The position numbers and the translations under genes are program-made. 64,000 nt of DNA, taken from positions 797,609 through 861,608 of the forward strand of contig WBMV01000270.1 of the NCBI GenBank assembly GCA_013396655.1, in the 5' to 3' direction. Below, in pieces: positions 51,001-63,600 of the stretch. The notes below the pieces were generated by a model that was not told the origin of the DNA, did no database searches, and saw nothing but the letters and a program-made list of their open reading frames with translations. Position 1 is the stretch's first letter. Every line of letters begins with the position of its first letter. Origin of the DNA: Campylorhamphus procurvoides (Eukaryota; Chordata; Aves; Passeriformes; Dendrocolaptidae).

Positions 51001-52110
51001 TTGCTGCTCCCAACTGCCTGATAATGGACACTTTGCTGTGCACTCTCCCTTCATTACAGCACAGGTCATGGCTGTTAACAGGGGCTCTTGCCACTTTTGA
51101 CAGATAGTCACTACCAAGATGAATGGCACTAGCCACATGACCACTTAGTACTATACTTTTCCTCTCTAGCACCTTTGAAGCACTTATATTTTTTAAAAAC
51201 TCACTTCATCCTTTAACTGTTTATTAACTAGTTGAATCAATAGGAATCTGCTGAAACCGAACTCATGCAATTCTTCTAAACTTAATTGGGTGCATCACTA
51301 AGAATACATCTGGGCATTTGTTACATGCCAGTAGTGAGAGATTCATTTAAGCATTTATTTTAAATTCCTTAAGGACTTTTAGACAATTTGCTCAGATTTT
51401 CTGTATGTACCCTAGTTCCAGGTTTTACAATGATTAAAGACATCAGAATTGCAAGGACTGAATCAAAGCACTATTTATGTTTGGGTTTTTTTTCCTTTTT
51501 AATGAAAATATTTGTGCTTGAATTTATGGCTTCTTGAAATGTAAAGTATTTCTATTTTCTGTATTTCTTTTGTCTGCTTTTAACACTGTCAGAATGAAGA
51601 ACGTTCTTTCTAGCAAATTTGTGTTTTACTAACAGACTTGGGAAAGTATACTTTATGCATGCAAATGCCAAGTACTTAATAGCCAAGTTGCTTTGGTGCA
51701 TTCATTTAGCTAAGACAAATTGTTTCTGAGATGGTGCCAGGCATAGTCTGAACACATGTATTTTTTGTTAGTTCACTGCATTACATGACAGATCAGTAAA
51801 TAGTATTTACTTTCAAAAACCGTAGGAGTGATTAGACAAAGAAACTTTTTTAAGAACACATTTATATTCCTATATTACTTTGCTAATGCAATTTTTTTTT
51901 AAAAATATACCAGAATTCTTAGTTATGTAAATAAAAAATTAGTAGTTTGTATCAACCAGGATGCTATACTCTTCACATACAATGGACCAGGGCTGAAGGT
52001 CTTACAAAATCTGAAAGTCTTCATGTCCGTGGTCACTGAGTGAAGGGACTTTCTTGAACAAAAACATCAGTTGGTTAGTAAGCATATTAGAGGCAGTAGG
52101 TGTGCCAGGA
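48045..52110. other. Unique stretch without genes
   Basis: No CR1. T run at 48779-48789 and A run near 49667-49678. Open minus frame at 50891-51172 lacks convincing splice sites. Confidence 0.5.
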
Positions 52111-52192
52111 ATATCAAGGTAAATTTTAAGAGCCAGATTTGAATATTTGGGATATCAAGGTAAATTTTAAGAGCCAGATTTGAATATTTGGG
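52111..52192. repeat. Perfect 41-bp tandem duplication
   Basis: 52111-52151 and 52152-52192 are identical over 41 bp, starting ATATCAAGGTAAATTTTAAG. The absence of any mismatch implies recent origin. Confidence 0.97.
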
Positions 52193-53212
52193 TGAAACTT
52201 ATATTTCATTACAACTATCATGAAAATTCTCTGGTCAACCTTGAGTTACTGTACCTAGGTGCACTTTCAAGCTGTAGCACGCAAGAAACTGCACGAAATC
52301 TACACACATGTTGATGAGCCTTGGAGTGAAGTTCAGAAGCACTCAGTTCCCCTAGGCCCTTTGGCAGATGGCTAAAACAGGCAGGTCTGCTAGAGAAGAC
52401 CAATGTATTATGCAATTTGATGATGATCTGTTTTCTTTTTGTGACATTTTTCTTTTCTTTGTTCAGCCTATGTATGTATCTCTTTTGTAGGGTCAAGACC
52501 TACAAAAAGTGCATACTGCAAGGCATGCACAGCAAAGGAGACTCCTGTTTTGTTTCTTCTGCTCTCCTTTCTCCAAACCCAAGAGAACCAGCAGAAGGCT
52601 GGTAATTTAAGGCTTTCTTACCTTAATTCAAGGTATAAAAGTAAGGTTTAGTGGCCATGCATGCCTCTCAAGAGCCAGCTGCAGTGTAAATGTCTCTCTT
52701 TCCTACACAGGCTGTAGGCAGTGCTGCTGGGATAAGAGAAGTGGGTATAAAAGAGAGGACTCACAAGAGATGGTATCTCACCTTGCTAGGGAACTGCTAG
52801 GAAGCCCTCTCAGCCCTGAATGTGAATATTGTTCCCTCCTGTTCAGACCTGCAATTCCAGGATGATGTCCAGAACCGGATTTTTCCATATTTCTGTTCAG
52901 TGTGCCAAAACTATTGTTCGAGTTGTTCCTCACAGGTGAGGTGATGTTTTTGGTTGCCTTTGGTAGAGAATTGTGGAGAATTGATATCTTCTGTCTCTTT
53001 GGCCTAGATGGCTGATGGATTTTCACACCCTGCTCTGCAGTTTCATTATCTTCCGTGCTGGCTTGTGCACCTCAAATCCCAAATGCTGCTAAAAGGAGAG
53101 AAGGATGGGAACACATGTGCCAGACCACATTTTCTGGCTTTAATTACACTAACAAGACCTTTTCTTCAGACTTTAAACAAGAAGAATCACCTGCGAAGTT
53201 GTGACTTGTAAA
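52193..53212. other. Unique stretch without genes
   Basis: No family recognised. Short open frames only. Confidence 0.5.
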
Positions 53213-53335
53213 ATCATAGGATGGTTTGGGTTGGAAGGGATGTTAAAGGTCATCTACTTGCAACCACCCCGCCACAGGCAGGGACACCATCCGCTAGAAC
53301 AAAGCCCCATCCAACCTGACCTTGATTCTTTGTAT
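53213..53335 (-). mobile_element. CR1 LINE 3' fragment
   Basis: AAATCATAGGATGGTTTGGG, then TTGGAAGGGATGTTAAAGGT, CCGCCACAGGCAGGGACACC and CCCCATCCAACCTGACCTTG: the complement of a CR1 3' terminus, with its tail at the low coordinate. About 120 bp. Confidence 0.93.
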
Positions 53336-53351
53336 TTTGCTGTAAAAGAAA

Positions 53352-53389
53352 AGTCTTTACAATGTATGCTTTGAGTCTTTACAATGTAT
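53352..53389. repeat. Partial tandem duplication, 22-bp period
   Basis: AGTCTTTACAATGTAT recurs at a 22-bp spacing (53352-53367 and 53374-53389), just beyond the 5' end of the CR1 fragment. Confidence 0.9.
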
Positions 53390-53609
53390 TTTTTATATAT
53401 TTCTTTGTATTAATGCACAGAGGTGTGAAGTTCCTTGATTCTATAGGTTAGTAGTATCACTACCAAGTAAAAGAGACCATTGCATTAAAGGTAGATCTGT
53501 ATCCACAGCAACACCTATTTGTACTTGTATATTTTCAAACCTGTAAAAGGGCAATCTGTTTATATGATACTGGTGCTTTAACATGATCATGCGATCTGTA
53601 CCACATGGG

Positions 53610-53905
53610 CTGAGATGGCCAGGGTCTCTCTGCTGGTTCTCCACAACATGTCCATAGCACGAGACACCCACAGCCACCATTTCGCTCGGCAAGGCCTCGT
53701 TTTTGTTCTTTCCTGTTTTGTTTCTTTCCTTAGTCTGAAATAAATACCACTCAGATGGAAAGCACATGCCCGCTCTGCATGCATGGAAAAATAGCTATAA
53801 CAATTACCATAGCTTCGATTAACAGCAGCAGTGACCCGGGGGTCGGGCATTTCTCTGCCGTCAGTGACCGTGCGGGTTAAGGGCCCCCTGCTCAGCGCCG
53901 GGTCC
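53610..53905. promoter_or_regulatory. CpG-rich patch
   Basis: Roughly fourteen CpGs in 300 bp, densest at 53835-53902 (around GACCCGGGGGTCGGGC and CAGCGCCGGGTCC), against a CpG-depleted background. It contains the near-palindrome GACCCGGGGGTC. Open frames on the minus strand here are probably a by-product of GC content. A regulatory element or small CpG island is the simplest reading. Confidence 0.42.
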
Positions 53906-53934
53906 CCAACTCTTTCAGCTGGTCATTAAGAGAC

Positions 53935-54520
53935 AGAAATGCCAGCTCTCAGGGCCATTATTGATTAATTAATGCAGACCATAAAACACTTTTCACATAG
54001 TTTCACTCTATAAAATCTCTGGCAATTGAATAATGTCTCTGAATTGAAAAAAATCACAGAAAAGTTATTTTGTATTTTTTATTAATTTGTCTGCTTATTA
54101 TGAATACATAATTAATGTTACAGAGCAATTTTAGGGAAAGATCTAATAGAAATAATTACACTGAACTCACAGGCTTCTAGGGTTACAAGAATCTGTCAGT
54201 CAGTTTATACACAATTAATGTTTTTCTCTCTGTGTAATTCTTGATCGTTTCACTATGCTTTGCTCTTGACAAACAGTCAAATTATGTGGTTACAACTGCT
54301 ATTAGATTTACATTGCATTGTCTAATTCACTTTGCCTCATGAAATTAGATGAATTATTAAACACATAATCTGTTATTCCCTATTAAAATTAATTGATTTT
54401 CATGTCAGTTTAAAACTAATGAATTTTCTAGGGATATTCGCATAAACTTCATCACATAGCAGAAAGATTATTTTATTTCCCATCATTTCTGATAATGATC
54501 TTTAGAATATAATAGCTGTA
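53935..54520. promoter_or_regulatory. Candidate conserved non-coding element rich in homeodomain cores
   Basis: Directly abuts the CpG-rich patch. It contains ATTGATTAATTAATG at 53960-53974 (with palindromic TTAATTAA) and many further TAAT/ATTA cores, e.g. near 54107-54118, 54209-54217 and 54382-54395. It also has an ATTCGCAT octamer-like word near 54437. The style resembles deeply conserved developmental enhancers, but AT-rich DNA yields such words readily, and no alignment could be run. Confidence 0.35.
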
Positions 54521-57500
54521 TGCCTTCACACAGTCATAAAAATACAATTATTCCAGCACAGGTTTTTCAACTCCTTTCACAGAATGGTTTCAGCTCTTCT
54601 GTGTCCAGAAAAAAGAAAGTTTTAGGTTATATGAAAAACAGAACTACTTGTAAGTAAAGTTACTTTAGACTGACATGAGTGCAACAAAGACCACAGGCTG
54701 ATTCAATTATAATTAAAAAAAAAATCATAAATTTTCTGAAGACACTTTGCTGACAAAGCAAGCAAGCAAGCAATTTATTGGGCAAATTGCTGATAAAATG
54801 AGGTATTGTCCCCCCCAAATTGAAGTAATACCTTGACAAATTACAAACCAAACAGTGTGCCATGTTAAAGTAAACTATGAGCACTACCTTCTGAGGCACA
54901 TTAGTCCTCAGACTATTAGTATTTCAGGGAGTGGTCCAGCTGTGTCTGAATTTTACAATTTATTTGGCTAATTAATTCTTTTATTCAGATGCCCTGCCCT
55001 CACCTTGCCTCTCTCCCCAGTCTATTTTCTAGCTTGGTTACTTTAATGTTGTTGAATTCAGCTGCTTCATTTGGTGTATTTGATTTCCTTATATTCCTGT
55101 AGATGTCTATAAACCCCCGTTCAGCTCTTTTGTCTGTAAGCAACTCCATTTCTTCATGCAATGCAATTCACCAACTCACTTTTAATACTCCTGATTGCAG
55201 TGCTCATCTAAACCAGTGGCACTGGCATCAAGCAGTGGTCTCCAGAGTGTAGCATTGACACAATAGCTTCCTAGGGTTTTGAGAAAGCTGCTAATTTCAC
55301 CTTTCAGCCAAGATAAAGCACTTGCAAAACTGAAGCAGTCCAACAGTGTTCCATAACATTAAAGTTCCTGTGATTTGGGTTGAATAGACTTTCTCTTATT
55401 TATTTATTTCTACAGCTCATTCCCATTTTATGCATATTATTGCTATTTACCAGGAAACAAACATTATTTATGCCTTGCATTTTAAAATCCTGAAAGATTA
55501 CGTGTTCCCTGACTTCCTTCTAACTCTGACTTCTAATGCATTCTTTGACTTTTCTTTCTTTCAAGTTTCAGAGAAATAATTTCAAACGAGTCCAATTATG
55601 CTTCCTTTAAACATGACTCTGTTTTTCACTTCTATTGAAAAAATGCAATGGCATGATGAAAATAAAAAAATGTTTGAAGGAACAAAATAGTGTTTTGCTA
55701 TTGTTTTCATAGACTTATCATGCATAAGCTTACAAATATGTCTAAATAATATTTATAGCATAATTTTAAGCAGTTTGCAAATCTTATTGAATTTTACCCT
55801 GCATTAGCAGTCTGAACTTCTAGGAATTTGAATTCAAACAAGGAGGAGTTACAGTCTTTTTAGAAATGTTTGGCTGAATATATGAAGAATAGCGCAATGG
55901 CAGCATGAAAATGGCTCTAGTTAATCTGTATACTGATATCCAAACTAAGGTTTTGTTTATACAGTTCTTTCAGACTGCTGAAAAGGTACATAGGGTTAAG
56001 GGGGACTGATTGTTCCTCCTAAAGCAAATTTGTCTGATTTTTTACCATAATTTGCCATTTCATTTGTGGTGGTAAGTCTCCTCTTCATTGTCTCATCTTT
56101 ACCGAAAGTCACACTGTAACTTGTTGACATTTTGTCTTGTGGTCTTGCAGAAGTGTTTCATATGTGTGCTCTGATCTGCATTGTCCTGGACAAGTACAGC
56201 TGGACACTGACTTGTTAAACCCCTTAAAAAATAAGACCAAAGACCTGACATGGTATTGTGTCCAAAGAAGAAACAACTTTCTGTTTTCCCCAGTATCAGC
56301 TACATCTTGCTGATGTCTTTCCTATTTCTTCACGTGGGTGCTAAGTCCTCATATACAGTGTGTCTCTTTACCAGGCTCCTGTAAGACATAGTTGGCAGAT
56401 TGCTGTCAGCAAGCTCTGTCATCTCTCTCCACGATGGTGTGTGGTTTCCCGTGTTCACTGAAGCAGAGCAGGGACAAGATTCACACATATGGGAGGGGTT
56501 CCTGGGGGGTTTTCAGGGCTTCTTTTTAACACACTGCACTTTTTCTCTCCAGTTAAACACGGTAAAACAGATGCAATGTGTCAGGTGCTCCAATGGTCTT
56601 GAAGACAGAAGCCAGTAGTGGTTTGCAAGTAAAACATGAAGTGAGGAGGTGAGTCACCACAGAGGTCACTTACATAACCAAAGCTACTTCTACTCTGCAT
56701 TCTTTCTTACAGCTGAGTGGCAGCCACTGTCTTAGGCTTCATTGAAGCCTAAGAGATTTGTATCTCAAAACAGGGACAAAAAGCTTTCCACAGGAGCTGT
56801 GACCTTCTGGAAGATGGATTAGGCCAGTGAAGGTGTTTGGTCCTTACTGACTCCATTTTATTTGGACTTCATTTCTTTGCAAATAGTGGGACTAGCTTAG
56901 GGTGTCATGTGAGATCTTTCCCTAGACTGAGCCCTATGCGAGAAAGCATCCACTGGACCTGACTCACGAGTCTGCAGAGCCAGGGCAAAGTGTGGCTGTC
57001 CCTGAGCTTGTAAGAGATAAAGGGTGTCACTTAAAGGGTTGGTGTCCCTTCCCAGGAAGTAGGAGACATGAGGGAGAGGAGGGGCTCAAGAAATGGCCTG
57101 AAACCTTCATCTGTAGGAGGGAGAAGGACTGCCCTGACTGAGCCTGTGAAGCCTTCCCAAAACCAAATTTAGTGACAGCAACACAATCACTATTCACCTG
57201 TGAAAACCCCACCAGTCTCTATGGTGGAATGTGGCATTTTTATAGCTGCAGAGTAGGGAGGATATACCCACTTAATAAAACCATTAAAAGAAGCTTCCCC
57301 AGGTCAACACAGTAAAATGTAGCTTGTCTGTTTTCAAGGCCCAAAAAACTGGTTTGGTGTTATTAGAGAAAATTAAGACTCTACCTACCTAGTAGCATTC
57401 CAACAGCAGCATATCTTCAGGGAAATATGTCTGTGTGAAACATACCATGGAAAATGTGTTTATTACTACACTCTTGTGTTTATTAAGAACACTATAAAAA

Positions 57501-60174
57501 CCTCACTTCATATCAGCAAATTTAATCTTTATTTTTCTATAATGCATAGCTTTCCAATCTTTATGATAAAAAAAAGATATCCTTTCAATTATTTATTATT
57601 TATTTGGTAAGTATGTGTATAATAAATTCAAGAAGATATTTACTAGATGATTACTATTATTATTTATTATTTGCATTGCTTTAGTTCTTAGTACAATGAT
57701 TATTTTCCAAACTGTAAATGAGAAATGAAATCCCCTTTTAAATTTCAACAGTTTCATCAGACCAGTTTATAAAAATTCTTCTTTAATTATACTGGAAAAC
57801 AAAGAAAAGTCATATGTATACCTTGAATCCCTCTATTGACTTCAATATTCAGTACAAGCTTCATGAAGATGGTGTAAACAACAAAAGATTATTGTTTAAG
57901 AAAGACAGAGTATAAAATTAAATGAAAAACTTGAAAATCAGGATAGAGGTATTGAAAGACAGATACCTGGTTGGGACCATTTTTTGTCTCCTATGTAAGC
58001 TCTATCTAGAGGTTTAGTGTCATTTTGGTTTCAAAATGCTATGCAGAAACTTATCATAGTGGTAGTTTCAGTGACTGCTGAGGTGATTCCTACGAGAATA
58101 TTGTATTAATGTGAGACTTTTCTTTCAAGTTATTGAAGCAGAAATTTAATCTGTTCATTAACTTTACAAATCAAACCTTTTTATTTGTTAGGATGGAGTG
58201 AAATGTCATCATTTCTCTAAATGCATAGTGTAACCAGTTTGTCAAGAAGTGGTGGCAAATAAAGTTTCATATCAGGCAACTTGAAATGAAATTTCTCCAA
58301 CAGTGAATATTCAAGTGCTAAACAATGAGGAGCAGGCTGAATGTTTGCTTTGATGTCAATAACAATATATAGAAGAAAACAAATATAAAACTTTAAAACC
58401 TTACAGATGTAAAAATATATGTACTTTGCTGTCATATCCAATTGCCAAAGTAAAAAAAAAACAAAAATCTCCATACACACCCAAATGCATAAGCTTGCAA
58501 AGAGAACAAAGACTGCTATAAATATTCCAAGAAGCCAATAAAAAAACTAGGAGTGGTTAGTTCTCCTGTGTAATGGGCTGCCATAAAAGCTTTTATTGTT
58601 AAGGGAGTTTCTTTACTAAGAGCTGTATGAAGAAAACTGAATGAATGTGAAAAATTGCATGCAATAACCTGAACTGAAAGATGATTATCAACCTCTGAGT
58701 TCTGTGCTTTTGAGTGGGTACTGCTGTTAGAAGATTGCCGTTGTGGTTAAAGAAAAGCTTGTTTTGTACTACTATCCCTCCTCCAGGTGTACAGAGAGTC
58801 ACTGTGTTCTTCTCCAGTGCCTTTGTCTGTCCATATTAAATGTCATTTTTTAAAATTGAAGGGCCTGATCCTGCATTTTTGCTTTCAGGAGGCACTTCTC
58901 CCATGCACTGGAACATTTCCCTTAAAGTATTTTTTAGGATTTAAGGGTCTGATGGCCTGATCCTGGAAGGAGAAGCAATCGTGATTCACTCTACCAGTTA
59001 TGTTGCACTGAACCAAGGAGACTGTTAGCCTGCAGGCCAGAGTTCATAAGTGGAGCTTGACCTAAACCCACAGAAATTCCCTTGACACAGATGACTGCTG
59101 AATCCACCACTTCCCAGGAATAAAACCGGGTTTTCTTTCTATGTGTGTTGATTTAGTCTTTTGGGTTCTTTTTCACTTAGTGAGGTATTTACAAGTACAC
59201 CAAGTGCACACATTGGTAAAAAGCAAAACCCCTGAAAGCTGTTTCTCTTACAGCTGCAAAAGAGGAAAGTAAAAGCCATGGTTATTTCTATGCTTCACTA
59301 TATGGGAGGTGCTCTGAATGCTGTGCTAATTAGGACCTTATCAGTGGCTAAACAGAAAGGCAGGTATCAGGTACATTCCATGTCACTTCAAAGGGAGCTC
59401 CAAACTCTGAACATTTACAACATCAGACTTTGAGATATTGCCACTTTACAGAATATCCTTCTGCCTTTGATTTCCAGCTTTTTTTTTTTCCCCAGCACTT
59501 ACCAAACCAAAAAGAGCAGAAGATGACTGCAAATCAGGAACCCATTAGATACACCTGCTCAGAATTTCCATGAAAATGATAAGACATCATATATGGGCCC
59601 TCTCTTTCACAGTTTCGTGTGCATTCATAATTCTTTATCATTCTTGCTGACATTTGCAGAGACCAAGTCAAAGAGAAAAGCACATCAACATTACTGCTTC
59701 TCTTTCCGTTCTGTTTCCAAGGAGTAAGATAGTTTGAAAGAAAAATTGAATGGGAGATACTGTTCAATCTTGTGCTAAATCATCATGATGGAAAGTGAAA
59801 GCATAGAAATTGAACATGCTTTCGTAAACAAGAACCAGATTGTCCTAGATTTGCTCAAATTTGCTTTCTTTTTCCTACAAAACTCTAAGAACTGGTACAC
59901 TGTGTTAATATAATTTTAAGTAATATTGATATTTACAAATTTAATTTATCCTAATAAAAACACCATTCAAAATCTCTGAAGCACTAACTTGCTTTCAGGA
60001 TTAGGAGACCACAAAGAAATTTTAGCTAATTGTCCCTACCAGACACTATTCATCATACAAATAAGTTTTGCCCTGCATTGGCCATTAGGATAATCTTGTC
60101 AGTGGTTAACAGATCAATGCTGCTGACAGTGTACCTGGAACACAAGAGGGGAAGTGCTGTGCCACAACAGGAAC
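54521..60174. other. Long AT-rich gene-free stretch
   Basis: 5.6 kb with no CR1. Holds (GCAA)n at 54758-54773, AT-rich runs at 57590-57680, and a T run at 59479-59490. A protein-like minus frame ends at 58217, but its acceptor and upstream context are weak. Confidence 0.55.
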
Positions 60175-60349
60175 CTATTCCAGTGATGGGAGGCTATTCT
60201 GAGGAGCATCTAGCAGGAAATCATCTCTCCCCAAGAAGAAAACTTCTCTTTGACTGCATAAATGGCCCTTGAGGAGAGAGTATGCTGGTTTCAGACCACT
60301 AGATGTATTTTCTGTTAAACAGCCATAAATTGTACAAACCTCAGACGCC
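60175..60349 (-). CDS. Candidate second (terminal) exon of a minus-strand gene
   Basis: Read on the minus strand, TATTTTCTTTCAG, a strong acceptor, is followed at 60349 by G and then an open frame of 57 codons (ASEVCTIYGCLTENTSSG... to ...APQNSLPSLE) ending in TAG at 60177-60175. The leading G completes an Arg codon if joined to the AG that ends the candidate exon at 60515, so the phases agree. The peptide includes Lys, Gly, Asp and Arg in a balanced mix (REVFFLGRDDFLLD). I do not recognise it. No canonical AATAAA lies close downstream on the minus strand, only an ATTAAA variant near 59940. Chance remains possible. Confidence 0.28.
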
Positions 60350-60514
60350 CTGAAAGAAAATATTTCCCACACAGTCCATACTTTTCTTTACCTGTAGCTG
60401 CTTTTGGAGGAGATTCAGTGACTATAATCATGTACTCCAGGCAATTTTAACACCTTCAAAAAAGAGCAGCAGATTGGCTCTTCGTTATTATCAAGTAGCA
60501 TGTGCGATTTGTAC
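60350..60514 (-). other. Putative 165-bp intron
   Basis: On the minus strand it begins GTACAAATCG and ends TTTCTTTCAG, so it has GT-AG ends and a pyrimidine-rich 3' side. The upstream frame also stays open through part of it, so the splice is a hypothesis. Confidence 0.25.
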
Positions 60515-60675
60515 CTAGGAGATTGAGAATATTGTCTGATCTGCCTTTTGCCTATAAATCTCACTGGATCTTGCTGGGAGAACAGGTTGTACATGTCAGG
60601 TTGAAACAAGCCCTTTTTGCTACTTAGCATCTGAAAGTTCTCTGAGGCCACATTTCCAGAGGGGATAGAGGACAC
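60515..60675 (-). CDS. Candidate upstream exon of a minus-strand gene
   Basis: On the minus strand a branch-point-like CTGAC and the pyrimidine-rich acceptor CACTCCCTTTTAG precede 60675. The exon opens in phase 0 with GTG (Val) and runs 53 codons plus two bases (VSSIPSGNVASENFQM... to ...QIRQYSQSP) to a CCTAG|GTACAA donor at 60515/60514. The frame is Ser/Gln-rich and protein-like (KKGLFQPDMYNLFSQQDPVR). If unspliced, the same frame continues to a stop at 60415. I do not recognise the protein, and no earlier exon was found in 60700-64000. Confidence 0.3.
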
Positions 60676-63600
60676 CTAAAAGGGAGTGCTTGGTCAGGTG
60701 TGTTAGACCCATCCAAATTTGTCACTTTCACTGTAGATGTCCCAGGTGAAGGCTACCCTTGATAGGGAAATCAATCATATTTGCTTCCTTCAGCTCCGGA
60801 CATGCAAACAGTTGATACAACCATTAGGCTGAGAACAGAATACTGGGGGGGACAAGTGTTAATAGAATACATGTTCCCAGCAAAACATGTGACTGGTAGT
60901 GATGTGACTGGAGGCTAAAAACACTCCCAGGCATGGTTTGTCATGTCTTTCCATCATACCTGACCTCTGCAGATCCAATCCAAGCTGCTTTCTATCATTT
61001 GCACAGTACAAGTGCTTCAAATTCCAGTCAACTTAAGTAAACACATAACTTGTTTGCAGAATTTCCAGGTGAAATGAAGTTATGTTTCTCTCACTGACAT
61101 TTGTCTGGTTGAGACAGTATGTTGCTGCAGACCAGCTGCAAGAACCTGGGCATGATCCAGCCAGAGGAAGTCTTCTTAACATCTTGCTGAGCTGGAAATA
61201 CAGAAGGCTATTCTTGCAGACCTAGGAGCAGCTGTGTGTCAATGGTTTCATAGCTTTCTCGGGATAAAAAACCTCAACCTTTGAAATTCCCTGCAGTATA
61301 CTTAAAGAAATTTATAAGGTAAGTTAAATCATGATTTTGCTAAAAGTAGTTGTGCACATGAATCCACCCATAACACTACCAATATTATGGATGTCCTTGA
61401 GAAGTATCACCATCTCAAAGCATTGGAGAACTGTGTAATTTGGCTCCCCAAAACTGTAAAGTACATCTCATACCCACCGTTACATTCCGCAGCATTGACT
61501 TACTGCTTTTCAGTGAGCAGTTTAAACTGCTTGTAAAGCAACAGTATTAACTAAAGAGGTACTGTGTTGTCATTTCCTCAGGAAATCAAGCGGATTCTTG
61601 GAAGTCCCCATGAAAAAATACTTGCTGATTTAGGGAACAGTTACAGCTAACAAAAGAAATTACCTAAAAGGCTAGTGCTGCAGCATCATTCAGGGAAACT
61701 TCCATTGTAATTAATGAAAGTTTTGTTTGAGAAATGACTTAATATTGGATCTGTAGAGACATAGTTAAGGAAAAAGGCATTATCATGTTGGGCTACATAT
61801 GGTCACTTGTTGAGCAACAATAGAATATTTTGTTCATAATGAGAGCTTATTGAGTTTGGTTGCCTTAAGTTTTCAGCTACTAATTATGGTCTTTAGAAGA
61901 CAATGGAGACTGCTTAAAATAATAAGAATGCTGCTAAAATTGCTATGGCTGCTGTGGTATTACAAAGACACATGTTGGCTCCCTGTGTATAGTATACATT
62001 TAACCTGTCACCAAACACAGAGCATTTTACAGGTAAAATGTAAAGGGATGCATTTAGTACTATCAAATGAACATTTTTTGTTATACTTGAAAGTAACTAC
62101 TTAACTTAAAATGCTACTTCATTAAATTATAAACTAAAGTATGCTACATCAGAAATTATCACAATTCCTTCTGTTATCATAGGAGTCATTCTAATGCAAA
62201 CTTACAGTTTCCTGGAACATAATGAAATTCAAACATGCATTCTTAGTGCAGTTGCCATGGCCAATTCAGCTGAAAATGAGAATTATAGTGAGAGCATTTC
62301 CTGGTCTTTGATCCCTCTGATAGGATTTTAAAAAGCAGGGTTTTTTTGTAGAGCATTAACCTCATTCCAAAGCAATTCACTTCTCTGAGTAATATGAGAG
62401 GTGTTAAAACACTACAATAAAAGGAGAAGTATTTAAAATTTTATGTTTCAAAAGGCTGGACATTTAACTTCAAGGATTTCTGGCTGTGTAATGCAACAAA
62501 CTGACAATAGAACTAACTGTAATAAAATATAGTCGCTAGCATATATACGTATTTATCAAGATAATGCCTCATGACAGGCAGTCAATAAGAGACAGCCATA
62601 TTTGACAAGTTACAGTTACATATATTTTGTATTTGTCCCTATTTTACTGTTATCAACATACAATAAGAAAGAAAGGAGGAAAAGGGGAAAAAAAGAAAGC
62701 TGATGATCCTGGGCGATGAAAGGGAATTTTGTGAGTCCTTATGGCATTCTGTGAACCTTTCTAAGAACTCATCATATGTGTCCTATAATCCTACAGTACC
62801 AGCTGAACCATCCTGAGCTAAACTGAAATGCATGCTTTAAATGTGCTTAAAGTCTTTAATTAGTAGTTTAATTTAATTTGCTTTCTTCAGCTTTATAGCT
62901 TGCGCTAAATTATGCCCATGGATTCTTGTAAAAGTGAATTCCACTGAAATAAATGAAAGTTGTTATTTATATATCTGTACATCTCTATCTATCTATATAT
63001 ATACATGCGCATGCACATATATACACCAGAAGTCAGTCTTATCTTCTGCAGCATAAAGAACAAATGAGTCTGAATAATAAACCCAAAATCAAATATTAAA
63101 GATTGAATGCTAAATATGAAATATCAAATAATGTATAATGAGCCTGCTCAGTTCTAACATTTTAGCTGCACTATGACAGAGGTAAGAATGAGTTATTGCA
63201 AATACTGTGTTATTAATGAAATTGACTAAATTCCTTATACAAAGTTAGATCCTATCCAGTTTTTGCCCTAATAAACTATATGGGGATTTTGTGGCTTTTA
63301 CTTTCTTATTTTTACGCTTTGACAAACAAGCACCAACTTATCACTTAGATGACTTGTCATAGCCTGTACTTTTCAGGGAGTACTAGAAAACACAATGAAC
63401 TTTCTACAGAAAGTACTGGAGTAATATAGAGGAATGATCCAACATACAGAAATAGCAGTATTTTGTTATCCTAGAAAAGAATGCTAAATAGATGAGTAAA
63501 AATTTTATGCTGATTGAGGGGAGACTTAATAAAAAGAATACTTGTTTTCAAGTCAAACTGTAAAAACATGATATGTGTCACCTAATGTGGAGGCACTAAG

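Noticed and set aside
58217..58480. Minus-strand frame ending in a protein-like segment (KLYLPPLLDKLV)
   Set aside because: The upstream half is Tyr/Phe/Ile-rich AT translation, and the only acceptor candidate (AACATTCAG) has no pyrimidine tract.
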